From Spodoptera frugiperda (lineage: Eukaryota > Arthropoda > Insecta > Lepidoptera > Noctuidae), in contig NC_064224.1 of assembly GCF_023101765.2 (NCBI RefSeq), forward strand, positions 4,222,103 to 4,286,102: a DNA stretch of 64,000 nt, given 5' to 3'. A program made the translations under genes and the position numbers. Each line of letters begins with the position of its first letter. Position 1 is the first letter of the stretch. Positions 24,101-34,744 of the stretch are shown here, one piece after another. The notes beneath the pieces were generated by a model. It made no database searches and had not been told where the DNA came from. It saw only the letters and a list, made by a program, of their open reading frames with translations.

Positions 24101-24752
24101 GTAATACAACAAATTCGAATACAAAGCCGAATTTGTAAATAGTGTTATAATTAGCTCACAAAGCAAAAACTGTGAGCTTAAGCAGTGGGCTATTTCACAA
24201 TTTTTTCGTTAGTTGTCAAAAGATGACAAAAAATTTGTGCTTTAAATTAAATCTCATAAGTTTTCACAATACGGTATAATTTCGACTTTAACATTTTACA
24301 AACTGTGTCTATACAACTTCGTAAGTATTGTTTAACTTTGAGACTCGTGTATGAAATTATGGCCTAATAAACAAAATAACCAAGTCCAAAAACATGAAGC
24401 AAGCAATAGTTTTTATAGGTTGCTTATGGGCAGACGTGCTCCACCGTAGGCCGCATCATCACTTACCATCAGGTGAGATAGCGGCCAAACGTCGACCCAT
24501 TAAAAAAAAAATCCTATAGTAGAGGTCACAGTGAAAGCAAAAAATAACATCGTCGGCGTTTTATACACATTTATGAAATAGTTTTCTATTGTTACAGGGA
24601 AGGAGTACGCAATGATGACCTTGAAAACATCGCTTGCACATATCGTGCGCAAGTTCCACATTTCTGGTGATATCAACAATTTGAAATGGACATTTGAAGC
24701 TCTATTGAAACCAACAACTCCAGCTCTTGTCACTTTAACTTTAAGGTCTTAA
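18124..24752 (+). CDS. Cytochrome P450-C, CYP4 clan, CYP340-like
   Basis: Ten exons: 18124-18286, 18862-18951, 19338-19448, 20448-20633, 20973-21169, 21261-21342, 21562-21751, 23592-23737, 23819-23998, 24598-24752, giving 499 residues. The anchor is longer than in A/B/E (about residues 1-25, then PPQSPPVYPG). The C-helix is a canonical WKVHR (W125). The I-helix is AAANDTT, with Ala in place of the usual Gly. The K-helix is EVLRLYPPVP, the only copy here with the classical PPVP, and the haem ligand is Cys447 in FSIGKRNCIG. Exon 6 is 82 nt, three codons longer than in A/B/E. Intron 3 contains an R1-like LINE between duplicated intron segments, intron 7 a 1.37-kb TIR element, and intron 9 a LINE tail. 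The mirror copy P450-D has the same exon plan. An AATAAA lies 136 nt after the stop. Confidence 0.93.
18972..19238 (-). repeat. Rep-1 copy in P450-C intron 2
   Basis: Partly degraded; the GGCCTCCGGTAACCTC and CCGGCCCATTCGTGCC stretches are clear. Confidence 0.7.
19556..20403. repeat. Long direct repeats flanking a LINE in P450-C intron 3
   Basis: About 130 bp of intron sequence (19556-19688) recurs at 20277-20403, with scattered differences, on either side of an R1-like LINE fragment. P450-D has a related single copy next to its exon 4, so this is native intron sequence that has been duplicated. Confidence 0.7.
19689..20276 (-). mobile_element. R1-clade-like LINE 3' fragment in P450-C intron 3
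   Basis: GC-rich island in AT-rich surroundings. Minus-strand frames encode the C-terminal part of an R1-type reverse transcriptase ORF (RRHGVLTYRLTQVLSGH, then EDTVEHT...CP and SFCEAVML motifs), broken by frameshifts. A 22-bp perfect palindrome, GTATGCTCCACCGTGTCCTC and complement, lies around 20047-20093. Related copy at 46500-46850. Confidence 0.78.
21384..21452 (+). repeat. tSINE-2 fragment in P450-C intron 6
   Basis: GACTGCCTCATTGC ... TAATGTGCACCTCTGCC matches the tRNA-like SINE at 45205-45507. The P450-D intron has the same fragment at 30217-30294, so it predates the C/D split. Confidence 0.65.
22190..23555. mobile_element. 1.37-kb TIR element in P450-C intron 7
   Basis: AATAGGGAAGAT (22190-22201) and ATCTTCCCTATT (23544-23555) are exact inverted repeats. 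P450-D has the continuous sequence in the matching intron (TTAACAATAATATAATTAAA at about 27553), which acts as an empty site. No clear target duplication. It contains an antisense region that looks like decayed coding sequence (22861-23376). Superfamily not recognised. Confidence 0.65.
22861..23376 (-). pseudogene. Decayed coding remnant inside the TIR element
   Basis: On the minus strand an ATG near 23370 in good context (AAAATGG) opens a frame. It has one stop (TAA at about 23278-23276) and then continues as protein-like sequence (e.g. KSRVTPEHEIRKEGYRVTAI) to a GTAAAC donor-like site at 23109. A further stretch (NEVMNAAKKFWIDAVKIKRY) ends in a stop near 22888. The pieces look like two or three exons of one gene. 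I do not recognise the protein; it could be a transposase remnant or a captured host gene. Confidence 0.4.
24417..24505 (+). mobile_element. LINE 3'-end fragment in P450-C intron 9
   Basis: The last 89 bp of the LINE family seen at 10871-11505, ending in poly-A. P450-D has the uninterrupted site (GTTTATGGGCATCCTATAGT), so it arrived after the C/D duplication or escaped conversion. Confidence 0.72.
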
Positions 24753-24887
24753 ACAGTAATTAAAGATTGTGTTACTATACGGACATTTTCTTCTAGTGTA
24801 TATCATTACTCTTTATTATTGATAACAATATTATTGGCTTGTCATTAGTATGCATGTAATATCTACCATAGAACATGTAACTGTTTC

Positions 24888-24893
24888 AATAAA
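24888..24893 (+). terminator. Poly(A) signal AATAAA after P450-C
   Basis: AATAAA 136 nt downstream of the P450-C stop, in a plausible position for the 3' end of the mRNA. The spacing is the only evidence beyond the hexamer. Confidence 0.35.
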
Positions 24894-24899
24894 GTAACG

Positions 24900-25911
24900 T
24901 AAATAACCTCTATTGTTTATTTATTTGACTGTACACTACAGAACTAGCTTTTCGCCTGCGACTTCACCCTCGTTATCTTGTGAAAAAAGTCTTTTATTCA
25001 CTTCTATTACATTATATCAATCTGGAAAAATAGAATCTGTTGGTTTCTTTTGGTCGTTGCTAATACTATAAACTAATATTATAAATGCGAAAGTTTGTAT
25101 ATCCTAAAATAAATGTCCTATAGGTATATGGATAGGCTGAAATTACAAAGCAACTCTTAGGACAGACTTGGCATATGTCATTATTCATTACATTCTATTA
25201 AATACATTTAAGTAGGATCCACTAAGCATCTATGAGGCAGTTGATAGCTGTATTGAAAGTCTCTATTTAGCAAAGGAAGTAGAAATACTCGTTCATTTTC
25301 TTCTCCTCTAATAATATCTTCTGATTTAAGTGTTCCGATGTTTATCATAGGTTATGTCTACTGTAGATTGTGAGTTTCCGATAGGCACTGTTGCAGCGCC
25401 ATGATCACGGATTAACCGTTAATCCGTTACTAAGTTCCAAAAATAGCTTTATTGGCATGGAACACTAAATTAGGTACCAACATTTCTCATCGAGGTTAGG
25501 GAGGCAACTTTGTCGATCATGGCAGTTGGATCTAAATCCTAATCTCTCATCGAGAACCTCAAATCTCAAATCCAGACCAGTGGCAATGTCTGAACTCAAT
25601 TGACTCTTGTATAAATATACTTTTAGTTACTTAGCAACAGATGGTACCACTAGTGTCAATCCAATGATTGAAGTTTTTTTTCTTTTCGTAGAGTTTGGTA
25701 AATGTGAAAGTAGTAAACAATAACACACGTGGGTATTAATTACAAGTGTATTTTTTATTTAATTAAGATCTTAAAATCAAGTTTACAAGAGGTGGTTCTG
25801 TTGGTTTCAATACAATTTCACTTTTATATTCAGTATTTTTATATTCAGTATTTGTTTACAAACGCTAGATTCATTAATTAAGCAAATACTGAATACTTTT
25901 CTGAAAGATTT
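24900..25911. other. C-D intergenic spacer
   Basis: The space between the converging genes. A CTAG-bounded degenerate Helitron end is visible at about 24944 (CTAGCTTTTCGCCTGCGACT). No gene or exon recognised in the rest. Confidence 0.5.
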
Positions 25912-26204
25912 TTTTGGAAAATGGGCAGACTTATCACCTTATGGTAAGCAATCGCCGCCGCCTATGAACACTTGATACACCAGTGGCGTTACAAGTGCGT
26001 TGCCGGCCATTGAGGATTAGAAATTTAGGAGTTGTTGGGGAATAGGGAATTGGGAATATTGGGAAAGTGAGAATTTGGCATCCGTTAACCTCACTCACAC
26101 TACGAAACACAACGCAAGCGTTGTTTCACGTCGGTTTTCGGTGAGGCCGTGGTACTCCGATCGAGCCGGCCTATTCGTGCCGAAGAATGGCTCTCCCACA
26201 CTTG
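25912..26204 (-). repeat. Rep-1 copy between P450-C and P450-D
   Basis: Nearly full length, from GGGCAGACTTATCACC to GGCTCTCCCACACTTG; lies about 90 bp past the P450-D stop. Confidence 0.75.
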
Positions 26205-26290
26205 AATATAATTATGTTATCAATAATAAGTTGTAATGATATATACACTAGAAAAAAGGGCTGTATAGTAACACAATCATTAATTACTGT

Positions 26291-29200
26291 TTAAGACCTT
26301 AAAGTTAAAGTGACAAGAGCTGGAGTTGTTGGTTTCAATAGAGCTTCAAATGTCCATTTCAAATTGTTGATATCACCAGAAATGTGGAACTTGCGCACGA
26401 TATGTGCAAGCGATGTCTTCAAGGTCATCATGGCGTACTCTTTCCCTGTAACAATAGAAAACTATTTCATAAATGTGTATAAAACGCCGACGATGCTATT
26501 TTTGCTTTCACTGTGACCCCTACTATAGGATGCCCATAAACTCTATTGCTTGCTTCATGTTCCTGGACTTAGTTAATCGTTTATTAGCCTATAATTTCAT
26601 ACACGAGTCTCATAGTTAAATACTACTTACGCAGTTGTATAGATACAGTTTGTAAAATGTTAAAGTTGAAATTATACCGTATTGTGAAAACTCATTTGAG
26701 TTAAACCACTGTTGTCATCTAGGCTGACAGCTTACGAAAAATTTGCCAAATAGGCCTAGTAGTTAAGACAAAAAATGCATTTTGCTCTGTGAGTAAATTA
26801 GAACACTCTTTACTAACTCGGCTTTGCATTAGCCACGCTGCATTTCTGTAATTCCATAACAACCTACAACATTAGATCATGGAGACGTGCTTAAGATACA
26901 TGGAGTCATATTCATACAGAATTGAATACTTGATTCATTTAATTATGTGTTTCACTTGAAAACTCAATTTTAAAATATTCAGTTTTCATTGAAATATTTA
27001 GTTGTATTAAGCTTCTGTGGACGTGTACCTACTACTTGTAGTTTTATTGAAGTCATATGAGTAATCTCTATAGTGTATGTATAATTCGTCATTAGTATTT
27101 TAACGTAGTGAATTCTTACCAATGCAGTTTCGTTTGCCGATACTAAACCCTGCAAAGGCATTCGGGTTTTCCGGTAATGTATCGGGATTTAACCATCGCT
27201 CCGGTTTAAACTCCTTCGCATCTGGTCCCCACGAGGAGTGACGGTTAAGATCGTACAGCGACAGAACACATGTACTTCCAGCTCGTAATGTATATTTCGC
27301 TAAAATTAAACATAAAGCGAAATGTGAATACAATATAGTCACTTTGATAGTTTCACCATTCATTAAAAAGTAATACGTACGGAGTTCGATGTCAGTATGG
27401 ATTCGTCTTGCAACCCATGGAGCCGGATTATATAACCTCAACACTTCCTTTATCACGGCTTTCGTATAAACGAGTTTCGTCAAATCATTTTTATCCAAAT
27501 CTTTGTTATTTTTAAAAACTTCTTGAACTCTGTAATATTTAAATTCACAAAATTAACAATAATATAATTAAAATTACATCTTCTCTATAGCCTCGAATTA
27601 TTAGATCCAAAAGAAATATTGTATATAATTCTCCAAAAAGCCAAATCCTAAATACCCGTAGAAGTTTTAATGTGAGAGAGCCATGTTTCGGCACGAATGG
27701 GCCGGCTCGACCGGAGTGATACCACGGCCTCACAGAAAACTGACGTGAAACAACGCTAGCGTTGGGTTTCGTTGTATGAGTGAGGTTACCGGAAGCCCAA
27801 TCGTCCTAATCCCCGATTCCCCAACAACCCTTACATTCCTAACCCCCAAAAGGCCGGCAACGCACTTGTAACGCCTCTGGTGTTTCAAGTGACGCCAAGT
27901 TCAAGGGCGGCGGCGATTGCTTACCATCAGGTGATCCGTGTGCTCGTTTAGCGGCTTGTTCCAGAAAAAAAGAATAGTCAGAAAGTTCATGCAAATAGAA
28001 GACAATGAGATTAATCACTAAACGACACCCACAAACACCTAACTATATTTACTTGGCCTCGGCCGGTAATAATTATGTATGAAACTAGCTTGACAGCTAA
28101 GAAAAGAGATACTTTCTCAAAAAATTATCTGTGAACGTAGTTATATCAATGGAAAATTTTAAGAGTGTTTACATACATTTGATTCATTTTGCTGGACGCA
28201 AAAAAAAACATGTTAATGTTAATTTTTAATTTGTCAAATGTCTAACTTGTTTTTTAACCGAATCCAAAAAAAAGGTTTTTTTGTATGTATGTTTGTGCGC
28301 GTATATCTCGCGTTTAGCTAAACCAGTTTTGATACTCTTTTCAGCTTTATATTTTTCAGACTTTGGACAAGATTATCTAAGTTAAAAATGAAGGCGGTTT
28401 ACTTAAAAAAATACGGAGGAAAATGTTTAAAAAATATTTTATAACCTCCTGTTCAGGTATCCCACAGGGTTTACTTTTAGGACCATTATTTTGGCTTATT
28501 TTTTTATTTTGAGCATACAAAATGGGGACCAAAAATATCTTTGTTTTAATAATATTATCCTTCCTAGGCAAAAAAATGTAATTCGAAATGGAAATAGTAG
28601 TGAAAAACCCAAACAGTAAAACTTACTCTTTATAAAGTCGTTCCTGTACTTGTGGATGTGATCCAAGTGCTAATAAAATATTCTGCAATACGGATGTAGT
28701 TGTGTCGTTAGCTGCTGCTACGAAAGTATTCAGTTGCACTCTAATTTCATCTTCGGTAAAAACGCCTTGTTCATCAGCTAAATGTATCAATAAGTCTAGT
28801 AACAGCTTGTATTTACCTGAAGAAAATACAATCTATATGTATATACATATAATAAAATCGTAGAAAAGTGCTGTCTGTACATTGAAAATAAAAATAAAAA
28901 AAATAGCAGGGGTTATTGTTATGTCGATGTCGAACCCAAAAATGTAATTAACTTTTTTTTTGTCTGTTTGTCTGTTTGTCTGTTTGTCTGTTTGTCTGTT
29001 TGTCTGTTCGTCTGTGCGCGCTAATCTCAGAAACGGCTGATCCGAGTAGGATGCGGTTTTCACGAATATATTGTGTGATGCTTAAATTTACATTTAGTGT
29101 TTGTTTCATGTCAATCGGTTCATAAATAAAAAAGTTATGTCAAATTAAAGAATCACGTCGAACATTCTTGCTTATACCATTAATCTCCGCAACTATTTGA

Positions 29201-32200
29201 CGGATTTGGTTGAAATTTGGTACAGATATAGTTTAGAACCTTAGAAAGGACATAGATATATTTTTATTTCAAAAATCAAAAAATAAAAATAAGAAATAAA
29301 TTATTTATAAATAATTCTATGTCGATCGTTACACGACTTCGGTTCATGTTATTGTTTTAATTCATCGAAAAAAAGTAAATAAATAGTAAAAAGGTATGAA
29401 ATAAATAATCCAAGTTGTCTTTATCCTCGATAGATGGCGTTGGGATCGAAATAGATTGCGCTATGGTTTCGTTACATTCATTTGGTTGGGTATCGGCCGA
29501 GCGCTTCGGTACTATCGTAGAAAAAGTGTATTATCAGTCGTATGATTATTTGTCTGTAGTGGTCCTGCTGTTTCGTATATTCTAAATTGGTTTCGTTGTA
29601 TTTGTCAATTAATAAGTTTATTTGTTGGGTTTTCCTGGTTTTTTGGTTAAACTATTTAACGTAGGTTTAGTTTGATATCGATTATTAGTAGTTACTGTAG
29701 TTAGTTTGTTTAATAAAATTGTAAGTCTAATTTATAAATTAATTAGATTAGATTTAAGTCGTTTCTTTTAAATTATTTAGTTTAAGCTTGGTTATTATAG
29801 CATAGAGGATAGGTTGTAATATAGTTTCTTTTTTAATTGTTATAAATTCGTAATTCGTAGCTTTCTTTAGTTTTAAGTTAGTTTAAGTCCGTTTTTAAAC
29901 TATTTTTTCAATGCCCTAAGTGAGTATACATCTATTAAATTCAAACGCAGAGCTCATTATGTTGATTTTTGAAGAGTTCCCTGGAATATCTTCCACATCT
30001 CATTTTTGAAGAGATCCCGCGAGATCGGGAACTATGTGGTTAAAACCAAAAATTTGCCGGAAGTCACTATTCCACGCGAACGAAGTCGCGGGCAAAAGCT
30101 AGTTCTTATAATAAATCATCTTTGCTATTATCAAAGTCAACATGATCCACTGATCTGATTCATAGTGATGAATTTGGTATTCCCATTTTTAAATCGTGGT
30201 ATTCAATTTTTTTTATCGTCACGCGTTTTATCCCTACAGCAGTAGGCAGAGGTGCACATTACGATCACTCTAGCAATGAGGCAGTCAATATAATTTTGTT
30301 ACAGTAGGTAATCATTTCACCACGTACCTGTTACACTGGTCTGTGAATATTCGTCACAATTCTTAATATAATATGTTTCTTTTATTATAGATCTTCGTTT
30401 CCTGATTATCTAAAATACATAAAAATATAACATAAATTCATAGACAGCTTTACAATTAAACTTGGGTACAATAATAAATCACAAAACTGAGATAGAACAT
30501 ACGTACGGGATTTAAGATATTATTGACAGTTCTGATTAACCCCTGTTCTTTACGTCTCAATGCAGACCTGTTGTATATAAATGATGGGTATAACATCACG
30601 TTAAAACTTCGCTCAGTGACTACCTTTGCAAATTCATCTATAACTTCTGCATAACCGTTGTCAATCATATTTTGATCTTCAGGTGCCAGTCCTAAAAACG
30701 TTCCTTTAAACACAAAACAATTAAAAATTATGTCCATCACTTTAAGAAAGGATCATACTAAGTCAATTTAAATTTTGAATATATTAATATGATTGATAAA
30801 GGAATAATAACAATTAGAGACTCGTTTATAAAGGCCATACAATACATCACCCACAGTCTCAACATTGAATAGTCATCTATGCAGAAAACATTTCAATGCG
30901 ATTGAAAGAGATCAAGCGCTGTATAAAGCAATATGCTGTCCGAAGCAAACACAACGAGTAATTTCGATAAATAGTAATCAGAGATAATAAGATAATAAAA
31001 CAGTAGTAGCAGCATTAGTAGCAGGTCTCCAGACACCCTAATCGGTTAAGGTGTCTGAAGACCAGTTACTGTGAATTAGGTGCAACTACATACAATTTTT
31101 TAAATAGTGTTTTGGAAACTTACGACAAAGTAACGCCAATAGAAAACTGGTAACACATTCTTGAATATTAATGGGCCCTTTTCCAGCCAAAACAGTCAGT
31201 CGTTTGACAAAATATTGGGCTTGTACGTTGAATTCATCCACGTAGGTGTTCATTACTGTTTGACTAAATGCTGGGTTTAATAATTTGCGTTGTACCTTCC
31301 ACTCGGCCGCTGAAATTTTTAAAGTACAATTTTATTTGGTAACCGAAAAGTAGTGAGAAGAGATAAATATATAATTTTGAATTGTAACTCTCGAAAAATG
31401 AATGAATAATGAGAGAAACCAAAACGTGACCAAAACGTGAGTATATGGTAAGGTCTTATAAACTGTGTAATAATAATATTGTAAAAATAAAATATCTTGA
31501 CTTGGCTCTCGAAGTTGTCGACATGAGGAATGTGGATTTCGACTATAATTGTGCCGGTAGTCATGTCGGCCAATGAGTTGATCCCTAAAAGCCCAGACAT
31601 CCACCTTAGGAGGCCGACGTTGGGCGGATGGATCAAGGGTCTGATGCAGAAGGCAGTACTCCTCGGAACGGCACGTATTGTGAGGAGGTTTCTGTCTCTG
31701 GAGCCCTAACCACCAGTAGCTTGGACCATGCTCCCGCTACTGGTCGGCTCCTATTTTTATATTTTGTAAATGTTTTTTTTTTGTACTTTTTAAGGAATAT
31801 TTAAAAATAGAATTTTAAAGAAGTTTAAATAGGTGTATGAAATATTGTAATATTACATTATTATCATCATACTACGTAATAATACATTATCATTATTATT
31901 TAAAATCCTCTAAAATTACCTTTTATATGCTTCTTACAAAATACAATATAATATAATAATATTTAAAAATATAATTAAAAATTTTAAAAACCCCCGACAT
32001 AAAAACTTAATTTCTCTTTAAAAAGTAAAAAATAATAAAAGAAATTTAATCTTAAAGTACCTAAAAATGTACAAATAATTCTAAAAAAAAAAAATACGTC
32101 GTGTCGCGTTTTCACACACTACCATGCATAGTATCTGATCGTATTTGACAAAACGTCAAAATCGACAGACATTGCGATGATGATATTCTCACGTCTCATA

Positions 32201-33974
32201 TGAATAGAGTTTTCCTGTTCATGATGCGCCGGAATATATTAATTTAAATTTTTCAAAACTAATAGTAATTCGTTAAATAAAAATTATCCTTGAATGTATG
32301 TTAAGTGGTATTGTAAATTAAATCGTATATGATCGAATTTCGACCACTAGGCGATCACTAGTTATAATAATAATTATACAGCTTGAATAACATACAACCT
32401 TGAGATTTTCTAAAAATACAGTCTGCGTTTAGCCACTAACCCGCTTACTACCAGGACGGCGAAGCGAAGATGTGGCTGAAGATGGAGCATCATAGAACCT
32501 GGGGCCTTAGTCGCTATTATTGTGTCAGAATGGTCGATCACTGAGCAGTGCGAGAGGGACGGAGTTATACAACCTACATAGCTCCGTCCCTCTCGCACTG
32601 CTCAGTGATCGACCATTCTGACACATTGTAATAGACTAACCTGGCTTAAAATGTCTATCCATTTTATCACTTACCGTCTGAGAGTAGTAATCCAGTTCCA
32701 ATAAAATCGTTTCCGAATTTGTAAACAAATGCTTTGTCAAAACATGTATTTGCGATAAATGTAGCATCTTCTGGGTCAGTTAAAACTGAAATAAAGTAAT
32801 ATTGACTTAGTTCATTGGTACGCTGACTAAATAAATAGTTAGGAATTCATTCTTACCGTATACGAAATGAGGGCCCACTCGTAGGCTACTAATTCTCTCG
32901 TTTTCTATCGCGTATTCACATACTTTTCTTAAATAGTTCCATATATCTGAAATTATCTTTACAATTAGATATATTACAAAGCTTTCTACAAACTTTCTAT
33001 AAAAAAAAACATTGCCCCACACTAGGATTTTCTCCTGTATCGTGGGTGCGTTTACAAACATACAATTTCACATGCACATGACACCCAGAGCCGAAACAAC
33101 AATTTGTGGATCACACAGAGACTTGCTCCGTGCGGGAATCAAACCCGCTACACGTTGCGCGGCAGCCAGTTGCCTAGCCACCGCGCCAACCCTGCAGTCT
33201 AAACTGTGACACCCACTGAATGTTACTGACAACAAACTCGTCATAGTTCTTTCGAATACTAATAGACCCTATATTACCTCAGTTCTGAATACGCAAAAAC
33301 ATACTGAAGGAAATTAAAATACCATTAAAAATTACTATAAAACATTATTTTACTTAAATATAGCTCACATCTATTATATAAAAATAAGTCGGGTTTTCCT
33401 TCCTGACGCTATAACTCCAGAACGCACGAACCGATTTCCACGGTTTTGCATTCGTTGGGAAGGGCTCGGGCTCCGTAAGGTTTATAGCAAAGAAAATTCA
33501 GGATTTTTTTTTAATTTACAGGGGAAAATTATTGGTGGCGGAACGCAGTTCGCCAGGTTTGCTAGTCTCTTATAAACCGAAGGCCCAATTCCTCCCTTTC
33601 CGATTTTCCCAATCCCCGATTCCCAAACAACAACCCTTAAATTCCTAACCCTTAACCACCATTCCTAAGCAATCGCCGCCGCCCATGGACACTTGTAACG
33701 CCTCTGGTGTTTCAAGTGTCCATGGGCGGCGGTGATTGCTTACCATTAGGTGATACGTGGGCTCGTTTACCGTGTTACATAAAATAAAAAAAAGAACACT
33801 TATTACGTTACCATTTCTCCCAATCATGTGTCTGAATAGTTCATGCGCGTGTCCAATGATGGGCAATGCTCCTGGGTACACTGGAGGTGACCGAGGGGGA
33901 AGTTTCCAGTAGTATATGTACCACCAGACCGCAAACACCACGCTGAATATCACGGCTAGTTCTAACACTAACAT
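26291..33974 (-). CDS. Cytochrome P450-D, CYP4 clan, CYP340-like (inverted copy)
   Basis: Ten exons on the minus strand, in transcript order: 33974-33812, 32946-32857, 32785-32675, 31309-31124, 30703-30507, 30409-30328, 28816-28627, 27529-27381, 27299-27120, 26445-26291. They encode 500 residues. It is the closest relative of P450-C and lies tail to tail with it: the two stop codons are 1.5 kb apart. The C-helix is WKVQR, the I-helix AAANDTT, the K-helix EVLRLYNPAP and the haem ligand Cys448 in FSIGKRNCIG. Exon 8 has one codon more than C. Exon 10 differs from C at only three of 155 bases, while exons 4, 5 and 8 are more diverged, suggesting gene conversion at the 3' end. Introns 1, 3, 6 and 7 are filled with mobile elements; the Helitron in intron 6 ends 15 nt before exon 7. 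Confidence 0.92.
27683..27975 (+). repeat. Rep-1 copy in P450-D intron 7
   Basis: Full-length copy with its poly-A end (GGCTTGTTCCAGAAAAAAAG). Runs opposite to the gene. Confidence 0.75.
28832..30102 (+). mobile_element. Helitron in P450-D intron 6
   Basis: Starts with TC after an A (TCTATATGTATATACATATA) and ends ACGAAGTCGCGGGCAAAAGCTAG before a T, with the usual hairpin. P450-C has the empty site. It holds a TTTGTCTG tandem array (about 28957-29016) and no coding region. Its left end is 15 bp from P450-D exon 7. Confidence 0.82.
28957..29016. repeat. TTTGTCTG minisatellite
   Basis: Seven or so near-perfect 8-bp units inside the Helitron of P450-D intron 6. Confidence 0.85.
30217..30294 (-). 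repeat. tSINE-2 fragment in P450-D intron 6
   Basis: Mirror counterpart of 21384-21452 in P450-C. Confidence 0.62.
31492..31765 (+). mobile_element. R2/R4-like LINE 3' fragment in P450-D intron 3
   Basis: Reads AKYL/YLDLA-like and GLMQKAVLLGTARIVRRFLS on the plus strand, the C-terminal end of a LINE with a restriction-like endonuclease. It runs antisense to the gene. Related copies are in intron 8 of P450-F, G and H. Confidence 0.72.
32521..32625. repeat. Perfect 44-bp palindrome in P450-D intron 3
   Basis: Arms 32521-32564 and 32582-32625 are exact reverse complements around a 17-base loop. It lies 50 nt inside the intron from the exon 3 donor. Probably a snapback MITE; a transcript would form a long hairpin. 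Confidence 0.85.
33005..33200 (-). repeat. tSINE-1 copy in P450-D intron 1
   Basis: Minus-strand copy of the SINE at 16921-17124 with a B box (AGCGGGTTTGATTCCCGC-like) and poly-A at the left. Confidence 0.78.
33370..33565 (+). mobile_element. Non-autonomous Helitron in P450-D intron 1
   Basis: TCTATTATATAAAAATAAG start after an A; GGCG/CGCC hairpin then AGGTTTGCTAG before a T. Same family as 11891-12203. Confidence 0.75.
33575..33785 (+). repeat. Rep-1 copy with internal palindrome, P450-D intron 1
   Basis: The AAGCAATCGCCGCCGCCCAT segment occurs once in each orientation around a short middle, so part of the repeat has been inverted on itself. Confidence 0.65.
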
Positions 33975-33993
33975 TGTCAAATGCAATCACACA

Positions 33994-34027
33994 CTGTGCC
34001 GATTCTATTACTTAACTTAAATTTATA
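33994..34027 (-). promoter_or_regulatory. Core promoter of P450-D
   Basis: Reading the minus strand, TATAAATT starts at 34027 and CACAG follows 32 bp downstream (A at 33995). The start codon is at 33974. The arrangement equals that of P450-C, including the TAGAATCGGCACAGTG block. Confidence 0.5.
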
Positions 34028-34580
34028 CTTTGTTGTTAGCATGCTGTTAACTGGGTACAACTAGTTTTGTGCTTATGCGCATAATTGAGAGGACGAAAAT
34101 ATTTTACGCTTCATAATAATATTACAGAGGAAACTTTGTTTGTTTGACACAGTACTGTTTTAGTCGGTGTTTAAAATGATAGTCAGAGAAATAGGTAACA
34201 CATTTAATATAGGTTTATTGGACGTTAAATATAACAAGACTCGTTTTTACAAAGACTGCGCCATTTTGGCTACATCCCCACCAAAGCTGTGTTTTCACAC
34301 ACATATACACTCATAACAAGTACCACACTACTAAATTTCAATTTTTACCAAAGGAGTGCATGTTTCTTCTTCCAAATAAGTTTCTATGAAATGAGAAGAT
34401 TACACCATTCGTTACTATGTGAAACAAACTTGTGATGTAAAAATTATACCTTAAAAGCGGTATACCCCTCTATACTAAAAGGTATGTGGCAGATTTCGTC
34501 CATTTTACTGCCATTTGTTGTATAACTATCATCACTGTTGTATAAATATTTTAGTGAAATATTTAGCGAATACCGTATCT
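34028..34580. other. Upstream region of P450-D
   Basis: AT-rich, no gene or clear repeat. The first 60 bp or so beyond the TATA box resembles the P450-C upstream (ACTAGTTG motif). Confidence 0.45.
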
Positions 34581-34582
34581 AT

Positions 34583-34740
34583 TTTGACCGGAGCTACGGA
34601 CTACCTAGCGGGTTTACCCGGGCTCCAGCTTGAAAAGCAGGAGTAGGAACGAGGTGGTTTTTAGTCAGTAAGAGTCTGACACTTCCTCTCGCCTCGTCTA
34701 AGGTGAGAAAAGTCATTGCATGATTTTCCTCCCTTAAAAA
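34583..34740 (+). repeat. Rep-2 copy, D-E intergenic
   Basis: Second interspersed family (Rep-2): CGGACTACCTAGCGGGTTTA, a GCAGGAGTAGGAACG stretch, TCTCGCCTCG and a GATGATTTTC end before poly-A. Ordered like a SINE or LINE tail; class not assigned. Other copies include 44382-44550 and 46845-46985. Confidence 0.65.
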
Positions 34741-34744
34741 AACT

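Noticed and set aside
24500..24733. Minus-strand ORF also found at 26310-26516 on the plus strand
   Set aside because: Both are shadows on the antisense strand of exon 10 of the near-identical C and D genes.
28957..29016. TTTGTCTG array as a CRISPR array
   Set aside because: Eight-base units without spacers inside a Helitron in a eukaryotic intron: a minisatellite.
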